DNA of 54,632 bases from AC-69 sp035701505 (lineage in GTDB: Bacteria > Actinomycetota > UBA4738 > HRBIN12): NCBI GenBank assembly GCA_035701505.1, contig DASSSA010000117.1, forward strand, positions 1 through 54,632, written 5' to 3'. Below are positions 24,501 to 33,670 of the stretch, piece after piece. Position 1 is the first letter of the stretch. Each line of letters starts with the position of its first letter. The notes beneath the pieces are model-generated. The model searched no databases, was not told where the DNA came from, and saw only the letters and a program-made list of their open reading frames with translations. The position numbers and the translations under genes are program-made.

Positions 24501-24641
24501 ATGCGTCCGCGGACCTACAATCGTCGCACGAACGCCCCTTCCTCCGATGAGGTGGCACGAGCGGTGAAGGCCGCGATCCTGGGGATCATCCTCGGCCTGG
24601 CCATGACCGCGCTGGCGGGCCGTCGCCGAAGCCGGCGCTGA
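24501..24641 (+). CDS. Possible 46-residue membrane protein
   Basis: The frame from ATG 24501 encodes a polar N-terminus, one membrane helix (KAAILGIILGLAMTALAG) and a basic end RRRSRR. A GTG at 24564 would give only the helix and tail. It is on the plus strand between the minus-strand oxidoreductase and amidase genes. No good ribosome binding site is visible. Function unknown. Confidence 0.35.
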   Translation: MRPRTYNRRTNAPSSDEVARAVKAAILGIILGLAMTALAGRRRSRR

Positions 24642-24696
24642 TCGGAAGCCGTCGCCGTCAACTGGCCCGCGCCACCGCCCGGCCAGCCTCGCTCGA

Positions 24697-25800
24697 CTAC
24701 CGGCCCGCCGAGCGCCGACCGGCCGCGGACTCGACGGTCCCGAAGAACCGTTCGACGCCCGCCGCGATGGCCACGATCAGCAGGCGCCGGGAGACCGGGT
24801 CGGTGAGCATGGCCTCCTCCCTCGGATTGGTGAGGAAGCACGGCTCGACCTGAACGGCGGGCATCCTGGTCTCCCTGAGCATGGCCACCGCCAGCCGATG
24901 GGTTCGGCCGTCCATCAGCCCGGTCCGAGTCGCCAGCTCCTCCTGGATCACCTCGGCCAGGCGCTGCCCCGCCGGCGAGTACGTCGCTTGCGTGCCGTAG
25001 TAGAAGCACGTGGCGCCCTCGGCGGTCGGTTCACCGCCGTTCAGGTGGATGGAGATGCACACGGCGGCACCGAGCTCGTTGGCTGCGAGAGCGCGGGCGC
25101 TGGGGGGAGGCGCATGGTGGTCGGTCCGCAGGATCGTGGGGTGCGCGCCCCGCGCTCCGAGCTCGGCGGCCAGATCCGCGGCGATCAGCATCGTGGCCTC
25201 CGATTCGGTCAGCCCGCTCGGACCGACGAAGCCGGGGTCGCCGGGGCCATGGCCGGGATCGATCGCCACACAGGAGCCGACCAGCGTCTGCTCCTCCTCG
25301 ATGCGACGGACGTCCTCGGCCTCGCGGACTACGGCCCGGCTGGGGCCCTCCACCGCCGGCCGGAGGCGTTCGATGGAGCCGATCGTGTCCGGGCCGACGA
25401 TGCCGTCGGAAGCGCTGCCCACGTTGTGCTGGAACTCCGCCACGGCGGCGGCGGTCCGGGAACCGAAGATCCCGTCCTCACGTCCCGCATCGAACCCCAG
25501 CGCATTCAGGCGCTTCTGGAGCTCGCGGACGTCATCTCCCTGGAACGCCTGCGAGCGAAGGTACAGGACCCGGTCGCCCAGCCGGTATCCGGCCTCCACG
25601 AGCTCGCCCCACGTGTCGGCACCGACCATCCCGTCCGAAGGGAGCCCACGGCGTTGTTGGAAGGCCTTGACGGCCTCTTCGGTGGAGGGGCCGAATCGGC
25701 CCTCGAGCTCGTCCGGCTCGATCCGCAGGCCGAAGTCGAGCAGGCGATGCTGGATGTCGCGGACGGCCTCGCCCCGATCACCTCGGTGGATGATCCTCAC
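24697..25800 (-). CDS. cwlM: N-acetylmuramoyl-L-alanine amidase, CwlM-like
   Basis: The 367-residue protein has two N-terminal peptidoglycan-binding repeats (LEGRFGPSTEEAVKAFQ and EDGIFGSRTAAAVAEFQ) and an Amidase_3 domain with all expected zinc and catalytic positions: AIDPGHG, ESEATM, SIHLNGG and VEPCFLTNP. In mycobacteria the equivalent gene (cwlM beside trxC) acts mainly as a regulator of MurA and peptidoglycan precursor flow; intact ligands here leave enzymatic activity possible. No signal peptide is seen, as in CwlM. It starts at GTG 25800, downstream of trx. Confidence 0.88.
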   Translation of the reverse strand: MRIIHRGDRGEAVRDIQHRLLDFGLRIEPDELEGRFGPSTEEAVKAFQQRRGLPSDGMVGADTWGELVEAGYRLGDRVLYLRSQAFQGDDVRELQKRLNALGFDAGREDGIFGSRTAAAVAEFQHNVGSASDGIVGPDTIGSIERLRPAVEGPSRAVVREAEDVRRIEEEQTLVGSCVAIDPGHGPGDPGFVGPSGLTESEATMLIAADLAAELGARGAHPTILRTDHHAPPPSARALAANELGAAVCISIHLNGGEPTAEGATCFYYGTQATYSPAGQRLAEVIQEELATRTGLMDGRTHRLAVAMLRETRMPAVQVEPCFLTNPREEAMLTDPVSRRLLIVAIAAGVERFFGTVESAAGRRSAGR

Positions 25801-25867
25801 GGTGCGAAGTGTACGGGCGGTCGGGGGCGTGTTCTCGCTGTCGCGACCCGTCGAGCCCGCCGACGGC

Positions 25868-26197
25868 CTACGCCGCCAAGTGCGGATCGATCTCCTTGAG
25901 TAGGGCTTGCTTGCCCCTGGCTCCGACCACCCGGGCCTTTTCCTCCCCGCCCTTGAACAGCATCAGGGTGGGGATGCTCATCACGCCGTACCGCCGGGTG
26001 ACCTCGGGGTTCTCGTCGATGTTCAGCTTGGCCACCCGCAGGGACTCGCCTTTCTCCTGGCCGATCTCCTCGACCACCGGCGAGACCATGTGGCAGGGCA
26101 CGCACCACTCGGCCCAGAAGTCGACCAGCACGGGTTCGTCCGACTTCAGCACGCGTTCCTCGAAATCCTGATCCGTCACGTCACCGATCACTGCCAA
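25868..26197 (-). CDS. trxA: Thioredoxin with a CVPC active site
   Basis: The 109-residue product is a classic thioredoxin (FWAEWCVPCHMVSPVVEEI, cis-Pro in MSIPTLMLFKGG), but the active site is CVPC instead of CGPC, which may shift its redox potential. TTG 26197 is preferred because AAGGA lies 6 bases upstream; GTG 26191 is an alternative. TrxB is encoded directly upstream (67-base gap) and should reduce it. The order trxB-trx-cwlM matches mycobacteria. Confidence 0.92.
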   Translation of the reverse strand: MAVIGDVTDQDFEERVLKSDEPVLVDFWAEWCVPCHMVSPVVEEIGQEKGESLRVAKLNIDENPEVTRRYGVMSIPTLMLFKGGEEKARVVGARGKQALLKEIDPHLAA

Positions 26198-26264
26198 CTC
26201 CGTTCCTTTCGTCTTCTCATCGCGCTCGTTTCCTTGAAGCGCGGCGGCCCGGCATCGGATTCCG

Positions 26265-27221
26265 CTACCCCCCTCGGTGCTGGTGCTCCTCGGCCTCAAG
26301 GAACCGCGCGGCGTCCATGGCTGCCTTGCACCCCTGGCCGGCCGCCGTCACCGCCTGACGGTACACGCGGTCGGTGACGTCGCCCGCGGCGAACACCCCT
26401 GCGACGTTCGTCGCGGTACTCGGCTCATCCACCACGATGTAGCCATCGTCGGTCAGTTGCACCTGATCCCGGAACATGGCCGTGTTCGGCGTGTGGCCGA
26501 TGGCCACGAAGACGCCGTCCGTTCCATGACCGGTGACTTCCTCGGTCTTGACATTCCGAAGGCGAACGCCCGTGACGGCGCCATCACCCTCGATCTCCTC
26601 GACCACCGAATCCCAGATCACCGAGATCTTCGGGTTCGACAGGGCCCGGTCCTGCATGATCTTCGACGCCCGGAACTCGTCCCGACGATGCACGATCGAG
26701 ATGTTCGAGGCGAATTTCGAGAGGAACGTGGCCTCTTCCATCGCGGTGTCCCCTCCGCCGACCACCACCAGCTCGCGGTCCCGGAAGAAGAACCCATCGC
26801 AGGTCGCGCAGGCGGAGACGCCGCGGCCCAGGAGCCGCTGCTCACCCGGCACGCCCAGCCACTTCGCGGTCGCGCCGGTGGCGATGACGAGGGTCCGGGC
26901 CCGCCACTCCTCGTCCCCGGCCCACACCCCGAACGGGCGGGCGGTCAGGTCCACCCTCGTCGCCGACTGGTGCAGCATCTCGGCGCCGAAGCGAGAGGCC
27001 TGCTTCTCCATGGCGTCCATCAGCTCCGGGCCGAGGATGGCACCGGGGAAGCCCGGGTAGTTCTCGACGTCGGTGGTCAGCATGAGCTGACCGCCGGCGT
27101 CGAGACCCTTCAAGACGAGGGGTTCCAGGTCCGCACGTGCGGCGTACAGGGCCGCCGTGTAGCCGGCAGGCCCCGATCCGAGGACGATCACGTTGCGCTG
27201 GTCGGCCACCTTCGACTCCAT
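26265..27221 (-). CDS. trxB: Thioredoxin reductase
   Basis: The 318-residue flavoprotein has FAD-binding GSGPAGYTAALYAARA, the redox-active CATC (SACATCDGFFF), NADPH-binding GGGDTAMEEATFLSKFA and the C-terminal FAAGDVTD motif. It moves electrons from NADPH to thioredoxin. ATG 27221 (MESKVADQRN) has GGGAGA directly upstream; the in-frame extension to 27458 enters menE-proximal sequence and is unlikely. Confidence 0.95.
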   Translation of the reverse strand: MESKVADQRNVIVLGSGPAGYTAALYAARADLEPLVLKGLDAGGQLMLTTDVENYPGFPGAILGPELMDAMEKQASRFGAEMLHQSATRVDLTARPFGVWAGDEEWRARTLVIATGATAKWLGVPGEQRLLGRGVSACATCDGFFFRDRELVVVGGGDTAMEEATFLSKFASNISIVHRRDEFRASKIMQDRALSNPKISVIWDSVVEEIEGDGAVTGVRLRNVKTEEVTGHGTDGVFVAIGHTPNTAMFRDQVQLTDDGYIVVDEPSTATNVAGVFAAGDVTDRVYRQAVTAAGQGCKAAMDAARFLEAEEHQHRGG

Positions 27222-27271
27222 TCTCCCATAGGGATAACCGCCCCCTATTCCCCGAACTTCCCTCTTCGGGC

Positions 27272-28456
27272 TCAGGTCAGCTCGGTCCGCCGGACCTTCC
27301 CGGAAGCGGTGCGAGGCAAACCTTCCGGGACCAGGACGAGGTGGCGAGGAGCCGTGTGGCGCGGGAGGGACAGGGCCACGTGATCCCGGAGCGCCTCCAG
27401 GGAAGGAGGGGCGGTCGGGTCCGCGGGGACCACGTACGCCACCACACGCTGACCCCACTCGGGGTCGGGCCGACCGACGACCGCGACCTCGGCGACGCCC
27501 GGGTGGTCTAGGAGGACGGCTTCCACCTCCGCCGGCCAGACCTTCTCCCCGCCGGTGTTGATGAGGTCGTCGAGGCGACCGACCACCCGGAGCCTTCTCT
27601 GGTCATCGATCCATCCCGCGTCTCCCGCCCGGAGCCATCGACCGTCGGTGAACGCGCGCGCAGTCGCCTCCGCATCATCGAGGTAGCCACGCATCAGGGT
27701 CGGGCCGCGAAGTTGGATCCCTCCGTCGCCGTCGATCCTCACCTCGGTCCCGGGGAGGGGGCGGCCGTCGTACACCACCCCGCCACAGCTCTCGGTGAGG
27801 CCGTAAGTCTCGATCACGTTCGCCCCCTCAGCTCGGGCTCGGTCGGCCAGCCACGTCGGGACGGCGGCTCCGCCCACCAGGATGGCCCGGAAGTGCGACA
27901 GGTCGGCACCGGCGTCGAGGAGGCGGATCAGCATCGTGGGGACGAGTGACACGAAGGTCGCGTCCACCTCGGCGGCCACCGCCGCGGGGTCGAACCCGGG
28001 ATGGACGGTGATCGGTGCGCCCAGCAGGACCGACCGGAGCAACACGAGGAGCCCTCCGACGTGGGCCAGGGGAAGACAGCACAGCCACCGGTCGTGGGGC
28101 GAGGCCTCCAGGGCCAGGGTCGAGGAGGCCACGGCGGCGTCGATTGCCGGCCGGTCGAACTGGACGAGCTTGGGGACGCCCCCGGTGCCGGAGGTGTGGA
28201 CCACTAGAGCCACGCCGTCTCCGATCGGCCGACCCGAGCCGGCCCGATGCCACCCATCGGCATCGAGGACGATCGTGGGGACCGCCCGGTGCATCAGGTC
28301 TCGAGCCAGGGACGAAGGGAGTCGGTGGTCCACAGGGAACAGTGTCCCGCCGGCCTCCCACACCTTCCCCACGATGCCTGCCCAGTCCTGACCCGGGGAC
28401 AGCGTGACCCCCACCAGGTCGCCCGCTCGAAGGTCCGGGGTGGTGGGGCTCGGCAT
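27272..28456 (-). CDS. menE: o-Succinylbenzoate--CoA ligase
   Basis: The 394-residue ANL-family adenylate-forming enzyme shows the P-loop VVHTSGTGGVPKLV, YGLTESCGGVVYDG, the GDAGWIDDQRRLRVVGR hinge and the C-terminal catalytic Lys region (LPRTASGKVRR). It activates OSB with CoA in menaquinone synthesis. ATG 28456 has no Shine-Dalgarno, but a TAGCCT -10 box ends 7 bases upstream, fitting a leaderless mRNA. It is divergent from menB. Confidence 0.9.
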   Translation of the reverse strand: MPSPTTPDLRAGDLVGVTLSPGQDWAGIVGKVWEAGGTLFPVDHRLPSSLARDLMHRAVPTIVLDADGWHRAGSGRPIGDGVALVVHTSGTGGVPKLVQFDRPAIDAAVASSTLALEASPHDRWLCCLPLAHVGGLLVLLRSVLLGAPITVHPGFDPAAVAAEVDATFVSLVPTMLIRLLDAGADLSHFRAILVGGAAVPTWLADRARAEGANVIETYGLTESCGGVVYDGRPLPGTEVRIDGDGGIQLRGPTLMRGYLDDAEATARAFTDGRWLRAGDAGWIDDQRRLRVVGRLDDLINTGGEKVWPAEVEAVLLDHPGVAEVAVVGRPDPEWGQRVVAYVVPADPTAPPSLEALRDHVALSLPRHTAPRHLVLVPEGLPRTASGKVRRTELT

Positions 28457-28511
28457 GTGAGATAGGCTAGCCTGAACCGTTCGAGTGAGCGCTCTAGGAG
28501 TGGTCGGTCCA
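28457..28511. promoter_or_regulatory. Divergent menE/menB promoter region
   Basis: The 55-base gap holds a 10-bp palindrome AGGCTAGCCT (28464-28473). Read on the minus strand it supplies TAGCCT at a leaderless distance from menE; AGGAG near 28496 may serve menB. A shared regulator could act on both genes here. Confidence 0.45.
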
Positions 28512-29327
28512 ATGGTGCAGTGGCAGCGGTCGGGAGAGTACGAGGACATCAGGTACGAGGTGGGCGAGGGGATGGCGAAGGTGACGATCGCCCGGCCGAA
28601 GGTCCGAAACGCCTTCCGCCCCACGACCCTGTTCGAGCTCTCGGAGGCATTCGAACGGGCCCGGGACGATCCGCAGGTCGGCGTGGTCATCCTCACCGGG
28701 GAGGGCCCTGACGCCTTCTGTTCCGGTGGGGATCAGCGGGTCCGAGGGGACGACGGATACCGCGACGAGAAGGGGATCGGACGGCTGAACGTCCTGGATC
28801 TCCAGGTCCAGATCCGCCGGCTGCCCAAGCCGGTCATCGCCATGGTCGCCGGGTACGCCATCGGCGGCGGCCACGTCCTGCATCTGGTCTGTGACCTGTC
28901 GATCGCCGCCGACAACGCGAGGTTCGGGCAGACCGGACCAACGGTCGGGTCCTTCGACGCTGGGTACGGCAGCGGCTTGTTGGCCCGGACCGTCGGCCTG
29001 AAGCGGGCCAAGGAGATCTGGTTCCTGTGCGAGCAGTACGACGCGAGGACGGCGCTGGACTGGGGCCTGGTGAACCGGGTGGTGCCGCTCGAGAGGTTGG
29101 AGGAGGAGACGGTCGACGTGTGTCGGCGGATCCTATCGATGAGCCCGCTCGCGCTTCGGCTGATCAAGGCGGGGTTCAATGCCGACGCCGACGGGCTGGC
29201 CGGGATCCAGCAGCTGGCCGGGGACGCCACGCTCCTCTATTACATGTCGGACGAGGCTCGGGAGGGGCGCGACGCCTATCTGGAGAAGCGCCCGCCCGAC
29301 TTCGGCAGGTTCCCGAGGAGGCCGTGA
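28512..29327 (+). CDS. menB: 1,4-Dihydroxy-2-naphthoyl-CoA synthase
   Basis: The 271-residue crotonase-fold enzyme has the MenB motifs FCSGGDQRVRGDDGY, GYAIGGGHVLHLVCDL, GQTGPTVGSFDAGYG and a C-terminal RRPPDFGRFPRRP-type tail. It closes the ring of OSB-CoA. ATG 28512 is preferred to an in-frame GTG at 28485. The stop overlaps menA (GTGA). Confidence 0.95.
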   Translation: MVQWQRSGEYEDIRYEVGEGMAKVTIARPKVRNAFRPTTLFELSEAFERARDDPQVGVVILTGEGPDAFCSGGDQRVRGDDGYRDEKGIGRLNVLDLQVQIRRLPKPVIAMVAGYAIGGGHVLHLVCDLSIAADNARFGQTGPTVGSFDAGYGSGLLARTVGLKRAKEIWFLCEQYDARTALDWGLVNRVVPLERLEEETVDVCRRILSMSPLALRLIKAGFNADADGLAGIQQLAGDATLLYYMSDEAREGRDAYLEKRPPDFGRFPRRP

Positions 29328-30220
29328 CCGACCTCGCGGACTGGGTGAATGGGGCGCGTCCGCGGACCCTGGTCGCGAGCGTGGCCCCGGTTGTGGTGGG
29401 GACGGCGGCAGCGGGGCGAGCGTCGCCGTGGCGAACGCTCGCCGCACTGGCGGTAGGACTGGGGTTGCAGATCGGGGTGAACTTCGCCAACGACTTTCAG
29501 GACGGCATGCGCGGGATCGACACCGACGAGCGTCAGGGCCCCCCCCGATTGACGTCGTCGGGCGTGGCATCTCCCCGGTCGGTTCTCTTCGCTGCGCTGG
29601 TGTCGATCGCCGTGGCCGGAGTGGCCGGGCTGGCGCTCGCCGTGGCGACGAGCCTGTGGCTGATCCCCATCGGCGCGGCGGCCATGCTCGCGCTGTGGTT
29701 CTACTCGGGCGGTCCCCGCCCGTACGGCTCGCTCGGCCTCGGCGAGATCATGGTGTTCCTGTTCTTCGGCCTGATGGCTACCGCGGGGACGGCGTACGTG
29801 CAAGCCGAACAGATCCCGGGGAGCGCATGGTGGTCCTCGGCGGCCATGGGGTTCCTGGCGGTCGCCATCCTGGAGGCCAACAACGTGCGGGACATCTCCA
29901 CGGACAGCGTGGCCGGGAAGCGGACGCTGGCCGTCCGGCTGGGTCAACGGCGCGCCCGGGCGCTGTATCGAGCGCTGGTCGTTGCGGCCTTCGCCACGAT
30001 CGTGCTTGGAGTGGCGACGGGCATCGTGGAAGCGGGATACGGCCTGTCGCAATGGGCGCTCCTCGCGCTGGCGGCCTGGCCGCTCGCCATTAGCCCGGTC
30101 GAGGCCGTGGGGAGCGCGGAAGGCCGCGCATTCGTCCCGGTCCTCGTCGGCACGACCCAGCTCCAGCTGGTGTTCGGAGCCCTGCTCGCGTTGGGACTGT
30201 GGCTCGCGGCAACCGCGTGA
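29324..30220 (+). CDS. menA: 1,4-Dihydroxy-2-naphthoate polyprenyltransferase
   Basis: The 298-residue membrane prenyltransferase (UbiA superfamily) has the two aspartate motifs NDFQDGMRGID and NNVRDISTD and eight or nine membrane helices. It attaches the isoprenoid chain to DHNA at the membrane. GTG 29324 follows GAGGAGG and overlaps the menB stop, so it is preferred over the in-frame extension to 29027. The last base of its stop is shared with menD. Confidence 0.95.
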   Translation: MTDLADWVNGARPRTLVASVAPVVVGTAAAGRASPWRTLAALAVGLGLQIGVNFANDFQDGMRGIDTDERQGPPRLTSSGVASPRSVLFAALVSIAVAGVAGLALAVATSLWLIPIGAAAMLALWFYSGGPRPYGSLGLGEIMVFLFFGLMATAGTAYVQAEQIPGSAWWSSAAMGFLAVAILEANNVRDISTDSVAGKRTLAVRLGQRRARALYRALVVAAFATIVLGVATGIVEAGYGLSQWALLALAAWPLAISPVEAVGSAEGRAFVPVLVGTTQLQLVFGALLALGLWLAATA

Positions 30221-31926
30221 TGAGCGCTGGAACCGAAGGAGACGTCGCGCTGGCGTGCATGAGCGCTCTCGTCGACGGGCTCGTGTCGCAGGGGCTCGAG
30301 CACGCGTGCGTTTCACCGGGGTCGCGCTCGACCCCCCTCGCGCTCTCGCTGTCCCGCCACCCGAGCGTTTCGGTGCACGTTCATCTCGATGAGCGGTCGT
30401 CGGCGTTCTTCGGGCTCGGCCTGGCCAAAGCCACGGGAAGGCCGGTGGCCGTGGCGTGCACCTCCGGGACGGCAGCCGCCAACCTGTTCCCCGCGGTGGT
30501 CGAGGCGTCGATGTCGCGCACACCTCTCGTGCTCCTCACGGCGGACCGCCCTCCCGAGCTTCACCGAGTGGGCGCGAACCAGACCATCGATCAGCAGGAG
30601 CTGTTCGGTGGCTACGTGAAGCGGTTCGTCGAAGCAGGCGTGCCCGGGAAGCGGCTCGACGCTGGGCACTGGTTCGGCGTGGGCATGGCGGCTGCGGAGG
30701 TGGCCCGGCGACACGCCCCGGGCCCCGTACACGTCAATCTGCCGTTCAGGGAGCCCCTCGCGCCCTCGGATGACGACATCGAGATCGGTCATCCCGACCC
30801 CCTCTCTCTCGGGTCGGGCCGTGCCGGGACTCGAACACGGCGAACGGACGTCGAGACGCTCGCGGAGCAAATGAAAGGAGTAAAGCGAGGAGTGCTCCTC
30901 GCCGGGTCGCTCCGCCTGGACGCCTCCCCGGTCGTCGATCTGGCCCGAACCCTGGGATGGGCGTTGATCGCCGAGCCGGCGTCGGGTCTGCGGATCCCCG
31001 GAGCGCTTTCGGCGGGCGCGTTCCTCTTGGCCAGCGAGTCCTTCCTCTCCTCCCATGAGCCCGAGCTCGTCGTCCAGGTCGGCGCGGCGCCCACGTCGCG
31101 CGCCGGCCTCGCGTTCGTCGCGGACTCGAAGCGCCTGATCATCGTGGACCCCGATCGACTAGTGGCCGACCCGGCTCGTCACGCCTCGCTCCGGCTGGAG
31201 GCGGATCCGGCCTCGCTCTCGCGTGCCCTCCTCAAACGGATCGACTCGCGCGAGGGTTCGTCGTGGTGGCGCGAATGGGAGGAGGCCGACGGCATCGCCC
31301 GTCGGGCGGTCGACGACCTGGTGGATTCGTGGGAGGAACCGTTCGAGGGGCGCGTGGCCCGCGACCTCGCGGCGTCCCTTCCGGACGGTGCCACCCTGGT
31401 GGTCGGTTCGAGCATGCCTGCACGAGACCTGGACGCGTACATGCGTCCGCGCCCCGGCATCCGGGTGTTGGGGAACCGCGGGGCCAGCGGGATCGACGGG
31501 TTCGTGTCGACGGCGCTCGGTGTTGCAGCGTCGGGCGCTTCGACCTTCGCGTTGATGGGGGACCTGACGCTCCTCCACGACGCCAGCGGTCTGATGTGGA
31601 ACGCCGGTAGAGGGCACGATGCGGTCTTCGTGGTGCCGAACAACGACGGCGGCGCCATCTTCTCGTTCCTCGAGCAACGTCGGCTCCCGGAGTTCGCCGA
31701 CCTGTTCCTCACCCCGCACGGTCTGGACCTGTCGAAGGTGGCCGCGGGGGCGGGAGCCCGACACGCCTTGGTGAAACGAGGCGCGGACCTCGGCCCGACC
31801 GTGGTCGAGGCGTCACGGTCCGGGGGAGTGTGGATCGTGGAGGTGCCCTCTGATCGCGACCTGAACGTCGCCCGGCATCTCGAGGTGGATGCCGCCGTGG
31901 CCTCAGCTCTCGAGGCTCGAAGCTAG
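30220..31926 (+). CDS. menD: SEPHCHC synthase (MenD)
   Basis: The 568-residue thiamine-diphosphate enzyme starts with SPGSRSTPLALSL and DERSSAFFGLGLAKATG, and has the ThDP/metal motif GDLTLLHDASGLMWN with VVPNNDGGAIFSFLEQ further on. It condenses isochorismate with 2-oxoglutarate, the committed step of menaquinone synthesis. ATG 30220 overlaps the menA stop (TGATG); an in-frame start at 30199 is less likely. Confidence 0.95.
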   Translation: MSAGTEGDVALACMSALVDGLVSQGLEHACVSPGSRSTPLALSLSRHPSVSVHVHLDERSSAFFGLGLAKATGRPVAVACTSGTAAANLFPAVVEASMSRTPLVLLTADRPPELHRVGANQTIDQQELFGGYVKRFVEAGVPGKRLDAGHWFGVGMAAAEVARRHAPGPVHVNLPFREPLAPSDDDIEIGHPDPLSLGSGRAGTRTRRTDVETLAEQMKGVKRGVLLAGSLRLDASPVVDLARTLGWALIAEPASGLRIPGALSAGAFLLASESFLSSHEPELVVQVGAAPTSRAGLAFVADSKRLIIVDPDRLVADPARHASLRLEADPASLSRALLKRIDSREGSSWWREWEEADGIARRAVDDLVDSWEEPFEGRVARDLAASLPDGATLVVGSSMPARDLDAYMRPRPGIRVLGNRGASGIDGFVSTALGVAASGASTFALMGDLTLLHDASGLMWNAGRGHDAVFVVPNNDGGAIFSFLEQRRLPEFADLFLTPHGLDLSKVAAGAGARHALVKRGADLGPTVVEASRSGGVWIVEVPSDRDLNVARHLEVDAAVASALEARS

Positions 31927-31950
31927 GCCGTCGACGTACCATGCCTTCTC

Positions 31951-32361
31951 ATGGAGCGTTCGGTTCCGCATCGCAACCGGATGGGCACGGCGGCTTACTG
32001 GGCTGTGGCCGTCCTCCTCGTGGGGTTCGGCTATCTCGCGTTGTTCAGCATCGGCGCGCCCTTCCTGTTGACGGGCACCGCCATGATGGTCGTGTCCCCA
32101 TGGCGCACCCGCCGCGACGTGCTGTGGCCGGCGCTCGTGGGGGTGTGGACCTTCGTGCTGGGCTTTGTCCTCGTTGCGCCTCTGAGCTGTGAGACGAGTT
32201 CGAGCATGGATCCCATTACCGTTTGTACACATGTGTTTGGGATCCGCTGGTACGGCGGGAACCCGAGTCTCGTCCCAGCCTTCTTCATCGGGGTGATCTC
32301 AGCTGCGACGAGTGTGGCGGTGACTCGCTACCTGCTCACGCGGCGGCGGACCGCGGGCTGA
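31951..32361 (+). CDS. Four-helix membrane protein of unknown function
   Basis: The 136-residue product has three or four hydrophobic helices (for example AAYWAVAVLLVGFGYLALF and VPAFFIGVISAATSVAVT) and a short extracytoplasmic loop with two Cys (CETSSS, TVCTHV). It follows menD by 24 bases and converges on menF. The local base composition is less GC-rich than its neighbours. I recognise no family. Confidence 0.6.
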   Translation: MERSVPHRNRMGTAAYWAVAVLLVGFGYLALFSIGAPFLLTGTAMMVVSPWRTRRDVLWPALVGVWTFVLGFVLVAPLSCETSSSMDPITVCTHVFGIRWYGGNPSLVPAFFIGVISAATSVAVTRYLLTRRRTAG

Positions 32362-32364
32362 CCG

Positions 32365-33636
32365 CTAACCCCAGCGGAGCGAGTCCAGCAGCGCCCGAAA
32401 CTTCGCCTCCGTCTCGTCGAGCTCTTCTTCGGGCACGGAGTCCGCAACGATCCCGGCGCCGGCAAACAGGCGCGCGGTCGTGGCGGTGATCTCGGCGCAC
32501 CGAAGCGCGATGGCCCACTCACCGTCGCCGTTCGCGTCGACCCACCCCACGGGCCCCGCGTAGCATCCCCGGTCGACGGGCTCGAGCTCCGAGAGCGCCT
32601 CTCGGGCCTCCTCTCTCGGGGTCCCGCACACTGCCGGCGTGGGATGCAGCGCGGCCACCAGGTCCAGGGCAGTCACCGAAGGGTCGTGAAGCCGACCGGC
32701 GAACGGTGTGGCTAGGTGCCACACGTTGGCCGTCCCCAGGAGCTCAGGCTCCAGTGGCCGGGTGAGGCCGTCGCAGTATCCGCCGAGCACCCGAGCCACG
32801 TCCTCGACCACAATCGCGTGCTCCTCACGATCCTTCTCCGAGGAGAGGAGCCGGCGCGCGGAGATCTGGTCCCGCTTGAAGTCACCGAACCGCGGCGCCG
32901 ACCCGGCGAGGGGCGCAGCCCGGACCTCCCGCCCGCGACGCACCACGAGCAGCTCCGGGCTGGCACCGACCAGGATGCCGCGCGGGCGCGCGAGGTCTGG
33001 GGGCGGCTCGGGCGACGCGAAGGCGTAACAATCGGGGTCAACCGCTCGAAGACGCCACAGGAGCTGCTTCGCGTCGAGCGATCGTTCCGCATCGACCAGG
33101 AGCGTGCGGGCCAGGACGACCTTTCGGAGGCTCCCCGCGCGGATGCGCTTGGCCGCGCCGGCCACCGCTTCCGAGTAATCGTCGGGCTCCGGGTCGGGAC
33201 GAAGCTGGATGTCGTGGAAGGCGTCATGGGGGACCTCCCGGCCCGTCCATCCCTCGCGCTCGGCGTCGGGCGGCGCGAACCCGTCGGGGAACACGTCGAG
33301 CTCCCAGGTCTCGTCGGGCACGTGACGGGCGACGACTCGAGAGGGGATCAACGCGTCCGCCGCCCACCGATCGTCGAAGGGGATCGCCGCGACGGCGATC
33401 GGCGATGGCCCCTCGTCCTCCCGACGGATCGCGCGGAGAGCCTCTGTGGTCAGCTGGGCGAGGCGCAGGATGCGCTCGGGCCCCGCCTTCGCTCGGATAC
33501 GGCCGGCCACGCCCATCCCCGCGAGCCCCAGGCCCGAGCGCTCGAAGAAGAACCCGCCCGCCCGATAGTTCGCCAGGAGGTCGAACGCCGGTCCGAGCTT
33601 TCGGGCCTTGGCCACGAGCGTCGGCCTTTTCCTCAC
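32365..33636 (-). CDS. menF: Isochorismate synthase
   Basis: The 423-residue chorismate-binding enzyme has the signature LRKVVLARTL, the PLAGSAPRFGD active-site region, EHAIVVEDVARVL, and the HPTPAVCGTPREEA and GCYAGPVGW motifs. It isomerises chorismate to isochorismate, feeding MenD. GTG 33636 (VRKRPTLVAKAR) has GAGGCGGA just upstream. It lies after menG (34-base gap) and faces menD. Confidence 0.92.
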   Translation of the reverse strand: MRKRPTLVAKARKLGPAFDLLANYRAGGFFFERSGLGLAGMGVAGRIRAKAGPERILRLAQLTTEALRAIRREDEGPSPIAVAAIPFDDRWAADALIPSRVVARHVPDETWELDVFPDGFAPPDAEREGWTGREVPHDAFHDIQLRPDPEPDDYSEAVAGAAKRIRAGSLRKVVLARTLLVDAERSLDAKQLLWRLRAVDPDCYAFASPEPPPDLARPRGILVGASPELLVVRRGREVRAAPLAGSAPRFGDFKRDQISARRLLSSEKDREEHAIVVEDVARVLGGYCDGLTRPLEPELLGTANVWHLATPFAGRLHDPSVTALDLVAALHPTPAVCGTPREEAREALSELEPVDRGCYAGPVGWVDANGDGEWAIALRCAEITATTARLFAGAGIVADSVPEEELDETEAKFRALLDSLRWG

Positions 33637-33670
33637 GTCCGCCTCATGTGCGCCGCACCTCCCGTTCGCC

